Numbered from the stretch's first letter, positions 45,277 through 55,961 are shown. The stretch is DNA of 64,000 nucleotides from Desulfosporosinus nitroreducens (GCF_023897015.1 NZ_JAMHFY010000018.1:49114-113113), one strand, 5' to 3'. The notes: generated by a model from the letters alone, not told the origin. A program made the numbers and translations.

Positions 45277-45306
45277 ATTTTAGTACAAAGGTCAGTTAAG
45301 GTCAAA
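45277..45306 (-). promoter_or_regulatory. clpP promoter overlapped by a CtsR-type operator
   Basis: On the minus strand TTGACC (45300-45305), 17-bp spacer and TAAAAT (45277-45282) form a good sigma-A promoter. On the plus strand GGTCAGT-TAA-GGTCAAA (45290-45306) fits the CtsR heptad repeat (GGTCAAA, 3 bases, GGTCAAA) with two mismatches, covering the -35. The end of the NRPS gene overlaps the operator. Confidence 0.72.
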
Positions 45307-48300
45307 TGATTTGTTGTAAAAAACCTACCTGTATCATATAATCTAAAATTTTCTTCAGATAATCCTCAGTAATATCTGGCCATTCAAACCCGGTTTCGTT
45401 TAAATAGGCTTGAGTAATATTACTCTCGATCTCAACGTTACGCTCCGGGTCAATATCACGCCCCTTAGTCAAGTCTAAAACAAATCCACTGAGCGAAGGC
45501 AACGACTCTACATAGTATTCGATTAATTCGTAAAACGATTTCATATCTAAAGGCTTAATTCTGATATCCTGTGTATGAAGGATATCGATTAGTTTTGTCA
45601 TCTCGATTTTCTTATGGTTAAACATGTGAAATACTCGACCAGCTCGTGCATTTGTCTTAATAATATTGATAATGCCTTGAGCGCAGAAATCTACTGGGGT
45701 AAATTCCAGTTCCTGATGCAGTTTATCACTTGGAATCGCTCTTATCTCCAGTATCGATTTTAGCTTCTGATAAAAAGCATTTTCGTGAATATTTTCTTGG
45801 AATTGACCATCTGAATATCTGCCGGTCAATACTCCTACTCTAAAAACACTAGCTTGAAGTCCCAATGAGGTTGCTTTAAAAATATTCACCTCTGCCTCAA
45901 ACTTACTTCTAATATATAAATTATCACGATAATTTTGACCTATATACAGTTTAGTTTCACTAAAACACCTGTTCTCAAATTCACCCGTTAATTGATTCCC
46001 AGCAATACTTAGAGTGGATACATGGTTCAAAGGCGTGCTGAAGGTTAAGCAAAAATCTACTACCTCCTGTGTTCCTTGGACATTTACTTTCTCAAAATCA
46101 GAATAATCTCCATAATGTTTAACCAGCCCCGCTGCATGAACCACAGTTGAAATATTCTTTCCCAACTTCGTATAATCTTCAGAAGTTAGGCCAAGAAGTT
46201 TTCGGGAAATATCTCCTTTGATAATTTTTATTCTATTATAGTCACATTTGGCTGATTCCGAGAAGTAGCTATTAAATAGGCGTCGAAATCGTCTCTCCGT
46301 TTCAGTCCCGCGAACTAAACAGTATATAGTGCTTGACGTACTATTCAAGAGTTCCCAAAGCAGATGCATCCCTAAAAAACCAGTTGCTCCCGTTAAGAGT
46401 ACGTTCTCCTTCAAAACAGGCTTCAAGCTTTGCAAAGGTCGATCATAATCCCCATCTGGCTGTGGAAATTCCTCCTCTAACTTAATAATTCTGCTTTCAT
46501 TAATTTCTCCCCTTACCTTATCCGATAGTTGTCGAATCGTGGGATAATCATAAAAGTCCTGCGCATTTAAATCCCATTTTCTAAACCAAATCTCTGTGAG
46601 TATCTCAATAATCGCGAGAGAATCTCCCCCAAGAAGAAAAAAGTTATCATCAATGCCGACATCTCCAACTCCTAGTACTTTGGACCATAGTCTAACCAAT
46701 TCTTCTTCTATTGGATTTCTCGGAGGTATCAGTACTGTATCCTCTAACTCTGCTCTCGATATCGGATCAGGCAGACTTTTTTTATCTACCTTGGCGTTGG
46801 GAGTCAGGGGGATCGCGTCAAGCCACACAAATTTTGCAGGAATCATATATTCTGGTAAACGTTGCCCTAAATATCCTCTCAATTCTAAGGTAGAGCAGGC
46901 CTTATCTCCGACTAAATAAGCACAAAGATAATTCTTCTTATTCCCATCCTCACGAGTTATGACAACAGCTTCTTGTACTTGTTCATGTTTAATTAAACAT
47001 TTCTCAATTTCCCCTAACTCGATGCGAAAACCTCGGATTTTGACCTGATCATCATTTCGACCTAAATATTCAATCTCCCCTTCTGGAGTCCAACGTCCAA
47101 GATCTCCGGTTCTGTACATAATTTTCCCTTCATGAAAAGGATCGGGAATAAATCTTTCTTGGGTAAGATCTGGACGATAGAGATATCCTCGAGCAAGCCC
47201 TTCTCCTCCAACATAAATCTCCCCTGTTACTCCCATAGGTACAAGCTCCCTGGTACTATCAAGAATATAAATCTGAGTATTGGCAATAGGCCTTCCTATA
47301 GTTACGTGATCATCTTGAGTTGCCTCTTTATACATACACCACACAGTCGTTTCAGTAGGCCCATACATATTGTAAATTCTTGCGGCCGGGGCAACTTTCT
47401 GCAGTTTATTGAGCACTACTTCAGAAAGCGGTTCTCCTCCGATGAAAATATCCATTAAGGGTGTCAAACCTGCAGAACATTTAGGGTCTTTTAACAGGGA
47501 TTGGATTTTTGATGGTGTAGCCTGGAGCATCTCAATATTGTTCTTCTTGACAAGATCGAACAATAGATTTGGAACTATCTGTTCGACTTCATTAGCCATA
47601 ACCACACATATCCCATAGGATAGCGGTACCAGAGTTTCCATAACAAAGATATCAAATGCTACTGTGGTCAAGGAAACAATTGCCTTACTTTCTGAGAAGC
47701 GAAAAAATTTGAAGAGGGCATGAATAAGATTATTAACCGATCGATGTTCAATCATTACTCCCTTGGGAGCACCCGTTGATCCAGATGTATAAATTACATA
47801 GGCTAGATCATTTGGCCTATTAACATTGTCCAGATCCGAGGCTAACCCTGAGTATAATGATGAATCATTAAGATCGATCTGCTCTAAGCCTAAGGTTCTT
47901 TCTAACTTTTCAACAACCTCCTTTTCCTTAATACTAGAAGGATTCGTTAAAAATATATGTGTTCGGCTATTACGCAACAGATCCTCAATTCTAGCAACTG
48001 GGGATTGAGGGTCGATAGGCAGATAGGCGCCTCCTGCTTTGAGTACTGCCAGAATACCAATCATCAGTTCAGGGGAACGACTGAGCATAATCCCTACAAT
48101 ATTATTTAGGGTTACACCTTTTAGCCTTAAGGTCCTGGCTAGTTGATTGGCACGCTCATTTAATTCTCGATAAGTAAGCCTGTTATCATTAACAATTAAA
48201 GCAGTATGCTCTGGTGTTTTCATCACCTGTTCTTCAAACAACTGATGAATTAATTTTCCTTTAGGATAATTTAGCTTTGTAAGGTTAAGTTCATGGACAA

Positions 48301-49624
48301 GTTTGTATTTATCTTGTATTGTCAACAGAGAGATTTGGGATAAGGTTTTGGAAGGCTCTGAAATTGCGTCTTTTAAAAGATTTATAAGGTAACGATGAAT
48401 TTCTTCAACTTCTTCATCACTTAAAGCTTCAACTAAATAATCATAATCAAGCCTAAACATTCCATCATCTTTCCAGTCACCCATACTAAGAGACAGCGTG
48501 TTAATTTCATTACCATTAAAACCCCAAAAGGTTTCTAAATCCATATTTTTAACATCTAATTTAGAAATATGATATGAAAAAGCAACGTCGTTTAATGCTC
48601 CCGAATACCCATGCGTGGCCCGAATATCTTTCAGTATTTCTTTATATGGGTAGCGTTGGTTTTTTAATAATCGCTTCCATCTCTTGGAGATACGATCAAG
48701 GTAAGTTAGAAAATCCTCTTTGAGATCGAGAGTTAATCGAACGGGTATATTACTGATAAACATTCCCGCCATATTTCTCTGTTGATGATTTGCTCTGTTA
48801 AGTACTGGAGTCCCAATCACCAGGTCCTGTTTAGACGTTATTTTAGATAGGCATAAGGCAAAAACTGCGAAGAAAATCACAAAACCTGAAACATTATGTT
48901 TTGCTGAGAAAAGGTTAACCTCTTCGCTGAGTTCACGGGGCATAATCTTAGTCCTTCTTTTAGCCCTGCTGTCCCTCTTCCTTTGAGTTCTTCTATTCAA
49001 TAAAGTGAACTCGGGAATTGTCTCAAATAATTGTTGCCAAAAGATTTTTCGTTCCTTATGTTTAGGGGAATTACCATAATTAGTTTCCTCTAAAATATAT
49101 TCTATGTAAGAAGGTTTTTCTTCAATCGAAAGGGGTTCATTGTTTACTAAATCCTTGTAAGTATTTAGTACTTCCCTGATAATCATCGTATGACTCCACA
49201 AATCAGCAATAAGATGGTGAAATTTAAAATATAGAACTGTTTTAGATTTACTTAGTTTGACGAAAGCAATATAAAATAAGTCATCTTCTAAGACCCGAAA
49301 AGGCACCTTTGTTTGTTGTTCCTCCCAATCTTTAAATGCCTCTAATCCAACTAAATTGCTAAAATCTAAAAAATTGACTTGGTATTCCTTGTACTCGGAT
49401 ATATATTGATGAGGTTCTCCCTCAATCATAATAAATTTCAAACGAATGGCTTCATGTTTTTGAATGATTATGTTGACCGCTTTTTCAAACACTTGAAAAT
49501 TAATATTTTCTCGGACTGTTACTCCACCTACTAAATTAGCATAGCTTGTGTTTTTATAGAATGTTTCAATATCCCAAATGGATTGTTGCGGGAAGGTCAG
49601 AGGGTATAACACTGGCTCCATCAT
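45302..49624 (-). CDS. Single-module nonribosomal peptide synthetase with reductive release (C-A-PCP-R)
   Basis: 1440 residues. Condensation domain ~1-440 with FHHLIADLW (HHxxxD intact, the usual following Gly replaced). Adenylation ~465-960: YVIYTSGSTGAPKGVMIEH, NMYGPTETTVWC, YRTGD and NAKVDKK. Carrier ~985-1050 with FFLLGGDSLAI (phosphopantetheine Ser). C-terminal NAD(P)-dependent reductase ~1080-1430: NVLLTGATGFLGMHLLWELL and YIRSKFEAE (Y-x3-K). My manual reading of the binding pocket is D-I-M-Q-F-G-M-V-W, near the known glycine code DILQLG(L/M)(I/V)W. Expected product: an N-acylated glycine released as aldehyde or alcohol. No other biosynthetic genes or phosphopantetheinyl transferase lie nearby. 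Confidence 0.92.
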   Translation of the reverse strand: MMEPVLYPLTFPQQSIWDIETFYKNTSYANLVGGVTVRENINFQVFEKAVNIIIQKHEAIRLKFIMIEGEPHQYISEYKEYQVNFLDFSNLVGLEAFKDWEEQQTKVPFRVLEDDLFYIAFVKLSKSKTVLYFKFHHLIADLWSHTMIIREVLNTYKDLVNNEPLSIEEKPSYIEYILEETNYGNSPKHKERKIFWQQLFETIPEFTLLNRRTQRKRDSRAKRRTKIMPRELSEEVNLFSAKHNVSGFVIFFAVFALCLSKITSKQDLVIGTPVLNRANHQQRNMAGMFISNIPVRLTLDLKEDFLTYLDRISKRWKRLLKNQRYPYKEILKDIRATHGYSGALNDVAFSYHISKLDVKNMDLETFWGFNGNEINTLSLSMGDWKDDGMFRLDYDYLVEALSDEEVEEIHRYLINLLKDAISEPSKTLSQISLLTIQDKYKLVHELNLTKLNYPKGKLIHQLFEEQVMKTPEHTALIVNDNRLTYRELNERANQLARTLRLKGVTLNNIVGIMLSRSPELMIGILAVLKAGGAYLPIDPQSPVARIEDLLRNSRTHIFLTNPSSIKEKEVVEKLERTLGLEQIDLNDSSLYSGLASDLDNVNRPNDLAYVIYTSGSTGAPKGVMIEHRSVNNLIHALFKFFRFSESKAIVSLTTVAFDIFVMETLVPLSYGICVVMANEVEQIVPNLLFDLVKKNNIEMLQATPSKIQSLLKDPKCSAGLTPLMDIFIGGEPLSEVVLNKLQKVAPAARIYNMYGPTETTVWCMYKEATQDDHVTIGRPIANTQIYILDSTRELVPMGVTGEIYVGGEGLARGYLYRPDLTQERFIPDPFHEGKIMYRTGDLGRWTPEGEIEYLGRNDDQVKIRGFRIELGEIEKCLIKHEQVQEAVVITREDGNKKNYLCAYLVGDKACSTLELRGYLGQRLPEYMIPAKFVWLDAIPLTPNAKVDKKSLPDPISRAELEDTVLIPPRNPIEEELVRLWSKVLGVGDVGIDDNFFLLGGDSLAIIEILTEIWFRKWDLNAQDFYDYPTIRQLSDKVRGEINESRIIKLEEEFPQPDGDYDRPLQSLKPVLKENVLLTGATGFLGMHLLWELLNSTSSTIYCLVRGTETERRFRRLFNSYFSESAKCDYNRIKIIKGDISRKLLGLTSEDYTKLGKNISTVVHAAGLVKHYGDYSDFEKVNVQGTQEVVDFCLTFSTPLNHVSTLSIAGNQLTGEFENRCFSETKLYIGQNYRDNLYIRSKFEAEVNIFKATSLGLQASVFRVGVLTGRYSDGQFQENIHENAFYQKLKSILEIRAIPSDKLHQELEFTPVDFCAQGIINIIKTNARAGRVFHMFNHKKIEMTKLIDILHTQDIRIKPLDMKSFYELIEYYVESLPSLSGFVLDLTKGRDIDPERNVEIESNITQAYLNETGFEWPDITEDYLKKILDYMIQVGFLQQII

Positions 49625-49819
49625 TCCATCCTCCTAAATTCACATTTTATATTTTACCATCTATGCACAAGTACCCAGGAAAGAAACTTTTATTATTTGC
49701 TTGATAAGAAGGTAATCAATTTTTAAAACTATTACAAAGTTCGTGAAGGAATGTGATTGATTATGTCGAAATATTAATATGTTTTAATTTCTAATATTTG
49801 AAAGGTGGCTTTTTTGCCG

Positions 49820-51091
49820 ATGCCTTCTCCTTTTCTAAAACTCCCTGATAAATACGAACAGGAATTCGCGAATGAAATAGTGCGTTTAAACTTTTTACGC
49901 TCACGTAACCTTGCCATGGTTCTTTTCTTACTTAGTGTTTTCTTTATTTTTTCGGATCTAGTGAATTATCAAGAAGGTCTCTGGCATTGGGATACACTCT
50001 CAGGCTATTTGATTTTATTCTATATTCATGTTGTTTTAGGGCTTTTTTCGTTGGTGTTTCTTCTATTATCATGGATCCATAGACTAAAGTCAGAAGACCA
50101 ACAATTAACTCGCTGGCATGCTTCATTGGGTACCTTATTTTCATGTTTTATTATACTTTTTAGTTCCTGTATTTCCATAAATGATCAGCTCCTCCACAAT
50201 CAAATCACTGCCTTTATGCTTGGTTCTATTCTTATTGCAGTCAACAACTACCTAAAGCCGAGTATCAGTATAACTATTTATGCTTCTTCTTGGGTCTTAT
50301 TTATAATTGGAATAACGTTCTTACAATCGGATTTGGACGTGCTTAAAGGAAATTATCTCAACAGTATACTTTTAATCGTTTTTGCATGGTTTCTATCGTT
50401 TACTCTATATAACATGAAGATCCAAGACTTTATTAGTCAAAAAACGATCCAGCAAAAAAACAAAGAGGTCGAAGACTACAATAACGACCTCATCGAGATC
50501 AACAACCGTCTTGAAGAGTCTCTACAGGCCTTAGACGAAACTCAAAATGTAATTTTCACCTTGGCTTCGGCCTTGGAATCTAAAGATACTTATACGCGTG
50601 GACATTCTGAGCGTGTTGCAAACTATGCCCTCCAGCTAGCACAGACCCTTGGACTTTCAGTCAATGAACAACAAACCGTTTGGCGAGCAGCACAATTACA
50701 TGATATTGGAAAAATCGGAATACCCGATGCAATCTTAAATAAATCCGGTAAACTTAACGAGGAAGAATGGGAAATCATGCGCTCACATCCTGAAATGGGA
50801 GAAAACATTTGTTCCACGCTCAGTTTTGCTCGTGATTTCCTGCCTCTTATTCGCCATCATCATGAACGTTTTGACGGAACAGGTTATCCTGATGGATTGA
50901 AGGGAGAGGAAATACCCTTTTTAGCAAGAATTATTACGGTTGCCGATGCTGTAGATGCGATAACCTCTCATCGGTCCTATCGGCCAAGCCGAACCATCGA
51001 CTATGCATTAGAAGAGTTAGCGATAGGAAAGGGTTCCCAATTCGATCCTTCTATTGTTCAAGCTTTTATTGAGTCCTTTAACTATGCATAG
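49820..51091 (+). CDS. Membrane sensor HD-GYP phosphodiesterase
   Basis: 423 residues from ATG 49820; AAAGGTGG lies ~12 bases ahead, and TTG 49814 or GTG 49805 are alternatives. Six helices (~25-205), a coiled coil (KNKEVEDYNNDLIEINNRLE), then HD-GYP: HSERVANYALQLA, LHDIGKIGIPDAILNKSGKL, HHHERFDGTGYPDGLKG and ITVADAVDAI. All metal ligands and the GYP motif are present, so cyclic-di-GMP hydrolysis is expected. The membrane part resembles that of the convergent histidine kinase (NYQEGLW vs NYQQGLW), suggesting both sense the same signal. The last 10 bases overlap the kinase gene. Confidence 0.9.
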   Translation: MPSPFLKLPDKYEQEFANEIVRLNFLRSRNLAMVLFLLSVFFIFSDLVNYQEGLWHWDTLSGYLILFYIHVVLGLFSLVFLLLSWIHRLKSEDQQLTRWHASLGTLFSCFIILFSSCISINDQLLHNQITAFMLGSILIAVNNYLKPSISITIYASSWVLFIIGITFLQSDLDVLKGNYLNSILLIVFAWFLSFTLYNMKIQDFISQKTIQQKNKEVEDYNNDLIEINNRLEESLQALDETQNVIFTLASALESKDTYTRGHSERVANYALQLAQTLGLSVNEQQTVWRAAQLHDIGKIGIPDAILNKSGKLNEEEWEIMRSHPEMGENICSTLSFARDFLPLIRHHHERFDGTGYPDGLKGEEIPFLARIITVADAVDAITSHRSYRPSRTIDYALEELAIGKGSQFDPSIVQAFIESFNYA

Positions 51092-52851
51092 TTGTTAGAT
51101 ACGGGAACTTTGAACTTAACGAAGAATGTTGATCCCATAGGGCTGGATTCAATCGTAATTGTTGCATTATGCCGTGCAACAATTCCGTAACAGACTGCCA
51201 ATCCTAAACCCGTACCAGTCTCTTTAGTCGTAAGAAAAGGAGTGCCTAGCCGATCTATTATTTCTGGTTTAATACCCGTCCCTTCATCTTGAATGACTAG
51301 AATTACTTTTTCGTCCTCAAAGTGTGTTCTTATGGTAAGGCAACCGCCTTTAGACATTGCTTCAAATCCATTTCGAGCCAAATTAAGAATCATTTGACGC
51401 ATTTCTTTATCATCTAGAATCAGATCGGGTACTACATCCAGTTGAGCGGTTACGGACTTGTCACTCCGAATAGCATCCACCTGAACAAGAGGTAGGATGC
51501 TATTAATAATATCATTGAGATTATGTCTGGTAGCCTCAGTTACTTTCGTACGGCTTATGGAGAGGAATTCCGTAATAATATGATTTGCGCGATCAAGTTC
51601 GCTAATCATAAGCGGAATATAGCCGCTGTATTTAGCAGAATTAGTATTTTCAGCAAGTAGCTGTAGAAATCCTCTAACGGTTGTCATCGGGTTTCTCACC
51701 TCGTGACCGATACTTGCGGCCATTTCACCGACCAAATTCATCTGATCCATACGTGTCATTTCTTTCTCTATCTTCTTTTGAGCAGAAACATCCCTGACAA
51801 TGGTTGATGCTCCGATAATCGTTTCATTGTGATTCTTAATCGGAGATACAGTCAAATAAACTTCAATAATTCGTCCGTCTTTCCTTTGACGAGTAGTCTC
51901 AAAATGTGAGACGGACTTCCCTAGAGAGATAGTTAACAAAATATCATCCAGCTCAAACTGCTTGTCTGCAGGAAACAATTTTCTAACTGACAAGCCCACC
52001 ATCTCTTCCTCCGAGTATCCGTAAATACACTCTGCCCCTCTGTTCCAATCAATGATGATCCCTTCTAAAGTCATCCCTATAATGCCATCTTCTGTTGACT
52101 CAACAATAGATGCTAACCGAAAGATCTTTTTTTCTATTTGTTTGCGTTGACCTACTTCTCGCATGAGCTGATGATTAATTTCTTCCAGTTCCTTCGTGCG
52201 TTCTTTTACTAGACGCTCAAGGCTATTTTGATGCAAAAAATCTTGGACTTTAGACTTATAAAGGGTTATGGACAAAACCCAAGAGACAAATATTATCATA
52301 AAAGTATTAATGTAATGTCCATTTAGTATTAGAGAATCCGGCTGATTTCGCGCTATTCCCAGAATAACAATAATGTAGGACAACAAATAAGCCCAGAAGC
52401 TCTCCATCGGACTTAAACTAAAAAAGACAGCTATTATTAAGCAACTCATAATGTAAACTGTCAATTGTCCATGAATCCATTGATCAACCCAGCCACTTAT
52501 AACTGCAGCCATGACTAAGCAAAAGACCGCAAAACAAATCTCATATACATTATGAACCCATCTTACATCCTCCACTGACTTAAGATTTGTGTGCCAATAT
52601 AATACTGTGATTACTGTCATTCCTAGGCCAAATACAATATGAGAGTAAAAAAGCCATTCATACCCAGGAGTACTGCTCCAAAGACCCTGTTGATAATTAC
52701 GGTAATCCGTAAAAAGAAAGAGCAAATCTAATAAAACCAAGACCATTGATAAAATTCTCATGCGAAAGTAATTTGAGAACACTTTATTCTTGAAAAATTC
52801 CTTTTGATACTTATTTATAATAAACTTATTATTTATTTTAATAGTTTCCAT
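51082..52851 (-). CDS. Membrane sensor PAS histidine kinase
   Basis: 589 residues. Six helices (~30-215) in a domain shared with the HD-GYP protein, a coiled coil (LERLVKERTKELEEINHQLM), a PAS domain (~245-360: VESTEDGIIGMTLEGIIIDW), HisKA with the phospho-accepting His in AASIGHEVRNPMTTVRGFLQ, and the ATPase with N box LNLARNGFEAM, G1 DEGTGIKPEI and G2 TGLGLAVCYGI. The H-box and layout resemble sporulation kinases (KinA-E type) and orphan kinases of Firmicutes. No response regulator is adjacent, which also fits a phosphorelay kinase. Divergent 150-base gap to the channel gene. Confidence 0.92.
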   Translation of the reverse strand: METIKINNKFIINKYQKEFFKNKVFSNYFRMRILSMVLVLLDLLFLFTDYRNYQQGLWSSTPGYEWLFYSHIVFGLGMTVITVLYWHTNLKSVEDVRWVHNVYEICFAVFCLVMAAVISGWVDQWIHGQLTVYIMSCLIIAVFFSLSPMESFWAYLLSYIIVILGIARNQPDSLILNGHYINTFMIIFVSWVLSITLYKSKVQDFLHQNSLERLVKERTKELEEINHQLMREVGQRKQIEKKIFRLASIVESTEDGIIGMTLEGIIIDWNRGAECIYGYSEEEMVGLSVRKLFPADKQFELDDILLTISLGKSVSHFETTRQRKDGRIIEVYLTVSPIKNHNETIIGASTIVRDVSAQKKIEKEMTRMDQMNLVGEMAASIGHEVRNPMTTVRGFLQLLAENTNSAKYSGYIPLMISELDRANHIITEFLSISRTKVTEATRHNLNDIINSILPLVQVDAIRSDKSVTAQLDVVPDLILDDKEMRQMILNLARNGFEAMSKGGCLTIRTHFEDEKVILVIQDEGTGIKPEIIDRLGTPFLTTKETGTGLGLAVCYGIVARHNATITIESSPMGSTFFVKFKVPVSNNYA

Positions 52852-53001
52852 TGTCCACTCCTGTTCAATATTGGACTTAACCCCTTATACAATGAAGCTT
52901 ATATATATTTCTTTTTAATAACCAGATAATCCTTCTTTTCCTCAAAAAATACCCATTAGCTCACATTTAACTTTTAACCCAATTCTGTTCCCTGGAATAC
53001 A

Positions 53002-53697
53002 ATGGAATATAACTTTGGGAAAGGCGGCGACTCAGACGTGGATCAATCCAAGACAAAATCTCCCCCTTATCCTCCCTATTTTAGCCCTTATCCACTAGCT
53101 CCTAACAACTTACGGGGCTATAAACCTTCACTTCCAAACAAGCATAGTTGTTCCACAGCCTGTTTACCTCTTCTTCCCTCAAAGCCCAAGTTTAGTCTTG
53201 GCTACTGGGAATTACTATCGCCTGCTCTTTTCGGGACTGCTGGGGCTCTTTTTTTAAGCCTTTTCTCGAGCGAAGATAATCTTGTTAAACAATTTGGAGT
53301 AGCCCTCTTTAAATTTTCGATCGTCGGGTATGCTATCGGTGCGACGGTCGCAGTTTCCTTAGCAATATCTAAAGTCATAAAAGAATCCAAAGCTCCCTAC
53401 AACCATTTACTCTGTCCCATCGGTGGGGGGATTCTCGCAATTATCTTTCTTTTCGCGGCAGAGTATCTACTCCTCTATAGATTTTTCCCTTCCAGTTTTA
53501 CCGGGAATGTGGGGGATAACTTAGGAATTCAATTTCTTTCATTTTTATATTTGAGCATTACGACGATTGCTACTGCTGACTTAGGCGATATCTTGCCAAC
53601 AGATATTACGCCCCGTTTGTTGATCGCGACAGAAATAGCCTTTAACCTGTTTACTTTGGCAACCGGAATTCAGCTTCTCCTTGCACAAAACAGCTAA
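53002..53697 (+). CDS. Possible ion-channel-like membrane protein with unusual pore
   Basis: 231 residues. A Pro-rich cytoplasmic start (SPPYPPYFSPYPLAP) precedes four hydrophobic segments (~75-92, 103-125, 140-160 and 205-228). The last two bracket a re-entrant-like loop, LSITTIATADLGDILPTD, placed like the pore of two-helix potassium channels (expected TTVGYGDI), but with ATADLGD in place of T-x-GYGD. It belongs to the Ion_trans_2-like group by layout only; ion selectivity cannot be assumed. A terminator is not evident before gdhA, 152 bases on. Confidence 0.6.
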   Translation: MEYNFGKGGDSDVDQSKTKSPPYPPYFSPYPLAPNNLRGYKPSLPNKHSCSTACLPLLPSKPKFSLGYWELLSPALFGTAGALFLSLFSSEDNLVKQFGVALFKFSIVGYAIGATVAVSLAISKVIKESKAPYNHLLCPIGGGILAIIFLFAAEYLLLYRFFPSSFTGNVGDNLGIQFLSFLYLSITTIATADLGDILPTDITPRLLIATEIAFNLFTLATGIQLLLAQNS

Positions 53698-53828
53698 AAT
53701 CAGGGGGATATTTCCAGAAATGTCCCTCTGAAAGATGGCCTTGACAATGTATAATGAATTCATTCGAAAAGATACTTATATTTGTACAAGATTCGTTGTA
53801 ATATAAAAGGCGAATTAAAATCTATTAA

Positions 53829-55187
<1,359 letters not shown>

Positions 55188-55230
55188 GCTTGATTGTTGA
55201 TGCACTAAGTTTATACGTTTGATAGAGGAA

Positions 55231-55270
55231 AGGCACCTTGGCAAAGTTACCAAGGTGCCTCGTTTATTTT
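55231..55270 (+). terminator. Terminator after gdhA
   Basis: AGGCACCTTGG (55231-55241) pairs with CCAAGGTGCCT (55250-55260), then CGTTTATTTTT. Confidence 0.92.
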
Positions 55271-55350
55271 TACACTTAGCTCTTTTTCTTAATCACTTAC
55301 ACTTATCAGTTAAAGCGCCTGTAGAAGGAAACTTATTGTCATATGAATAA

Positions 55351-55659
55351 CTATTTGTTTCGGTTACGGCTAAAGCGGCTAAGAAATTCCTTAATTCCTC
55401 CACGTTTCTCGGTCGGTTCTTGTACGTTCAAAGTATCTGACAAACGCCCAGCTTCAGCTTGTGAATTCGGTCCTTGGAGGTTTGGTCCTCTGAAATTAGA
55501 ACCTGGAATATTTCCTCCTTGGGGAAATGGTGGATAATTCATTCCTCTTTTCTGCATAAAGCGTTCAAGACCCCTCATCGGAAATGGGTTTTGTCCCAAA
55601 CTTCGCATCAGATTTGGGTTATTTGGGTTATTAAAAAGATTAAGTCCTCTAATTGACAC
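55351..55659 (-). CDS. Small Asn/Pro/Gly-rich hypothetical protein
   Basis: 102 residues from GTG 55659, supported by a strong AAGGGGG site. The composition is Asn-, Pro-, Gly- and Arg-rich (NLFNNPNNPNLMRSLG, GSNFRGPNLQGPNSQ) with a basic tail (KEFLSRFSRNRNK); no membrane helix, likely disordered. The family is not recognised. The two YjcZ-like spore genes lie just upstream on the same strand, so a spore or coat-associated role is a reasonable guess. A palindrome-ended element separates them. Confidence 0.65.
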   Translation of the reverse strand: MSIRGLNLFNNPNNPNLMRSLGQNPFPMRGLERFMQKRGMNYPPFPQGGNIPGSNFRGPNLQGPNSQAEAGRLSDTLNVQEPTEKRGGIKEFLSRFSRNRNK

Positions 55660-55693
55660 TCTACATTCACCCCCTTGACTTGATCAAAATCAT

Positions 55694-55795
55694 GAGACTC
55701 CCACTTCAAGTGGTACCCCGGTTCTGCTTCGGTGGGGGTAAAGTCCCCCACCAAAGTTTCGATGTTCAACTTTAGTTGAACGAGTTCACTAAAGG
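55694..55795. mobile_element. Non-autonomous palindrome-ended element, copy 2 (short)
   Basis: Same order as 35394-35623: GAGACTCCCACTTCAAGTGG, TTCTGCTTCGGTG, then CGATGTTCAAC-TTTA-GTTGAACGAGTTCACT. The end hairpin differs from copy 1 by a compensated base-pair change (GTTCAGC/GCTGAAC vs GTTCAAC/GTTGAAC). The middle is much shorter. Confidence 0.6.
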
Positions 55796-55847
55796 GATTT
55801 AACGATAATGGGCTCCCTTGTGATAGGAAGCCCGTTTCAGACGAACC

Positions 55848-55961
55848 TTAGAAGATAACTCCCAAAGCTATTAGAATTAAAATCGCAATCGTGATGATTC
55901 CAACTCCTACTCCAGTACCAACAACGGGAGCAACACGACAACCTCCACCATAACCGTACAT
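55848..55961 (-). CDS. YjcZ-family small sporulation protein
   Basis: 37 residues, too short for routine ORF calling: a Gly/Tyr start (MYGYGGGCRVAPVVG) and one hydrophobic helix (IITIAILILIALGVIF). This is the standard YjcZ/sporulation small-protein layout. A perfect AGGAGG stands 8 bases before the ATG at 55961. Such proteins are made in sporulating cells and are often multicopy; their exact role is unknown. Confidence 0.85.
   Translation of the reverse strand: MYGYGGGCRVAPVVGTGVGVGIITIAILILIALGVIF

Noticed and set aside
53737..53760. TTGACA and TATAAT upstream of gdhA as one promoter
   Set aside because: The two hexamers are only about 3 bases apart, so they cannot act together; no convincing pairing at 16-18 bp was seen.
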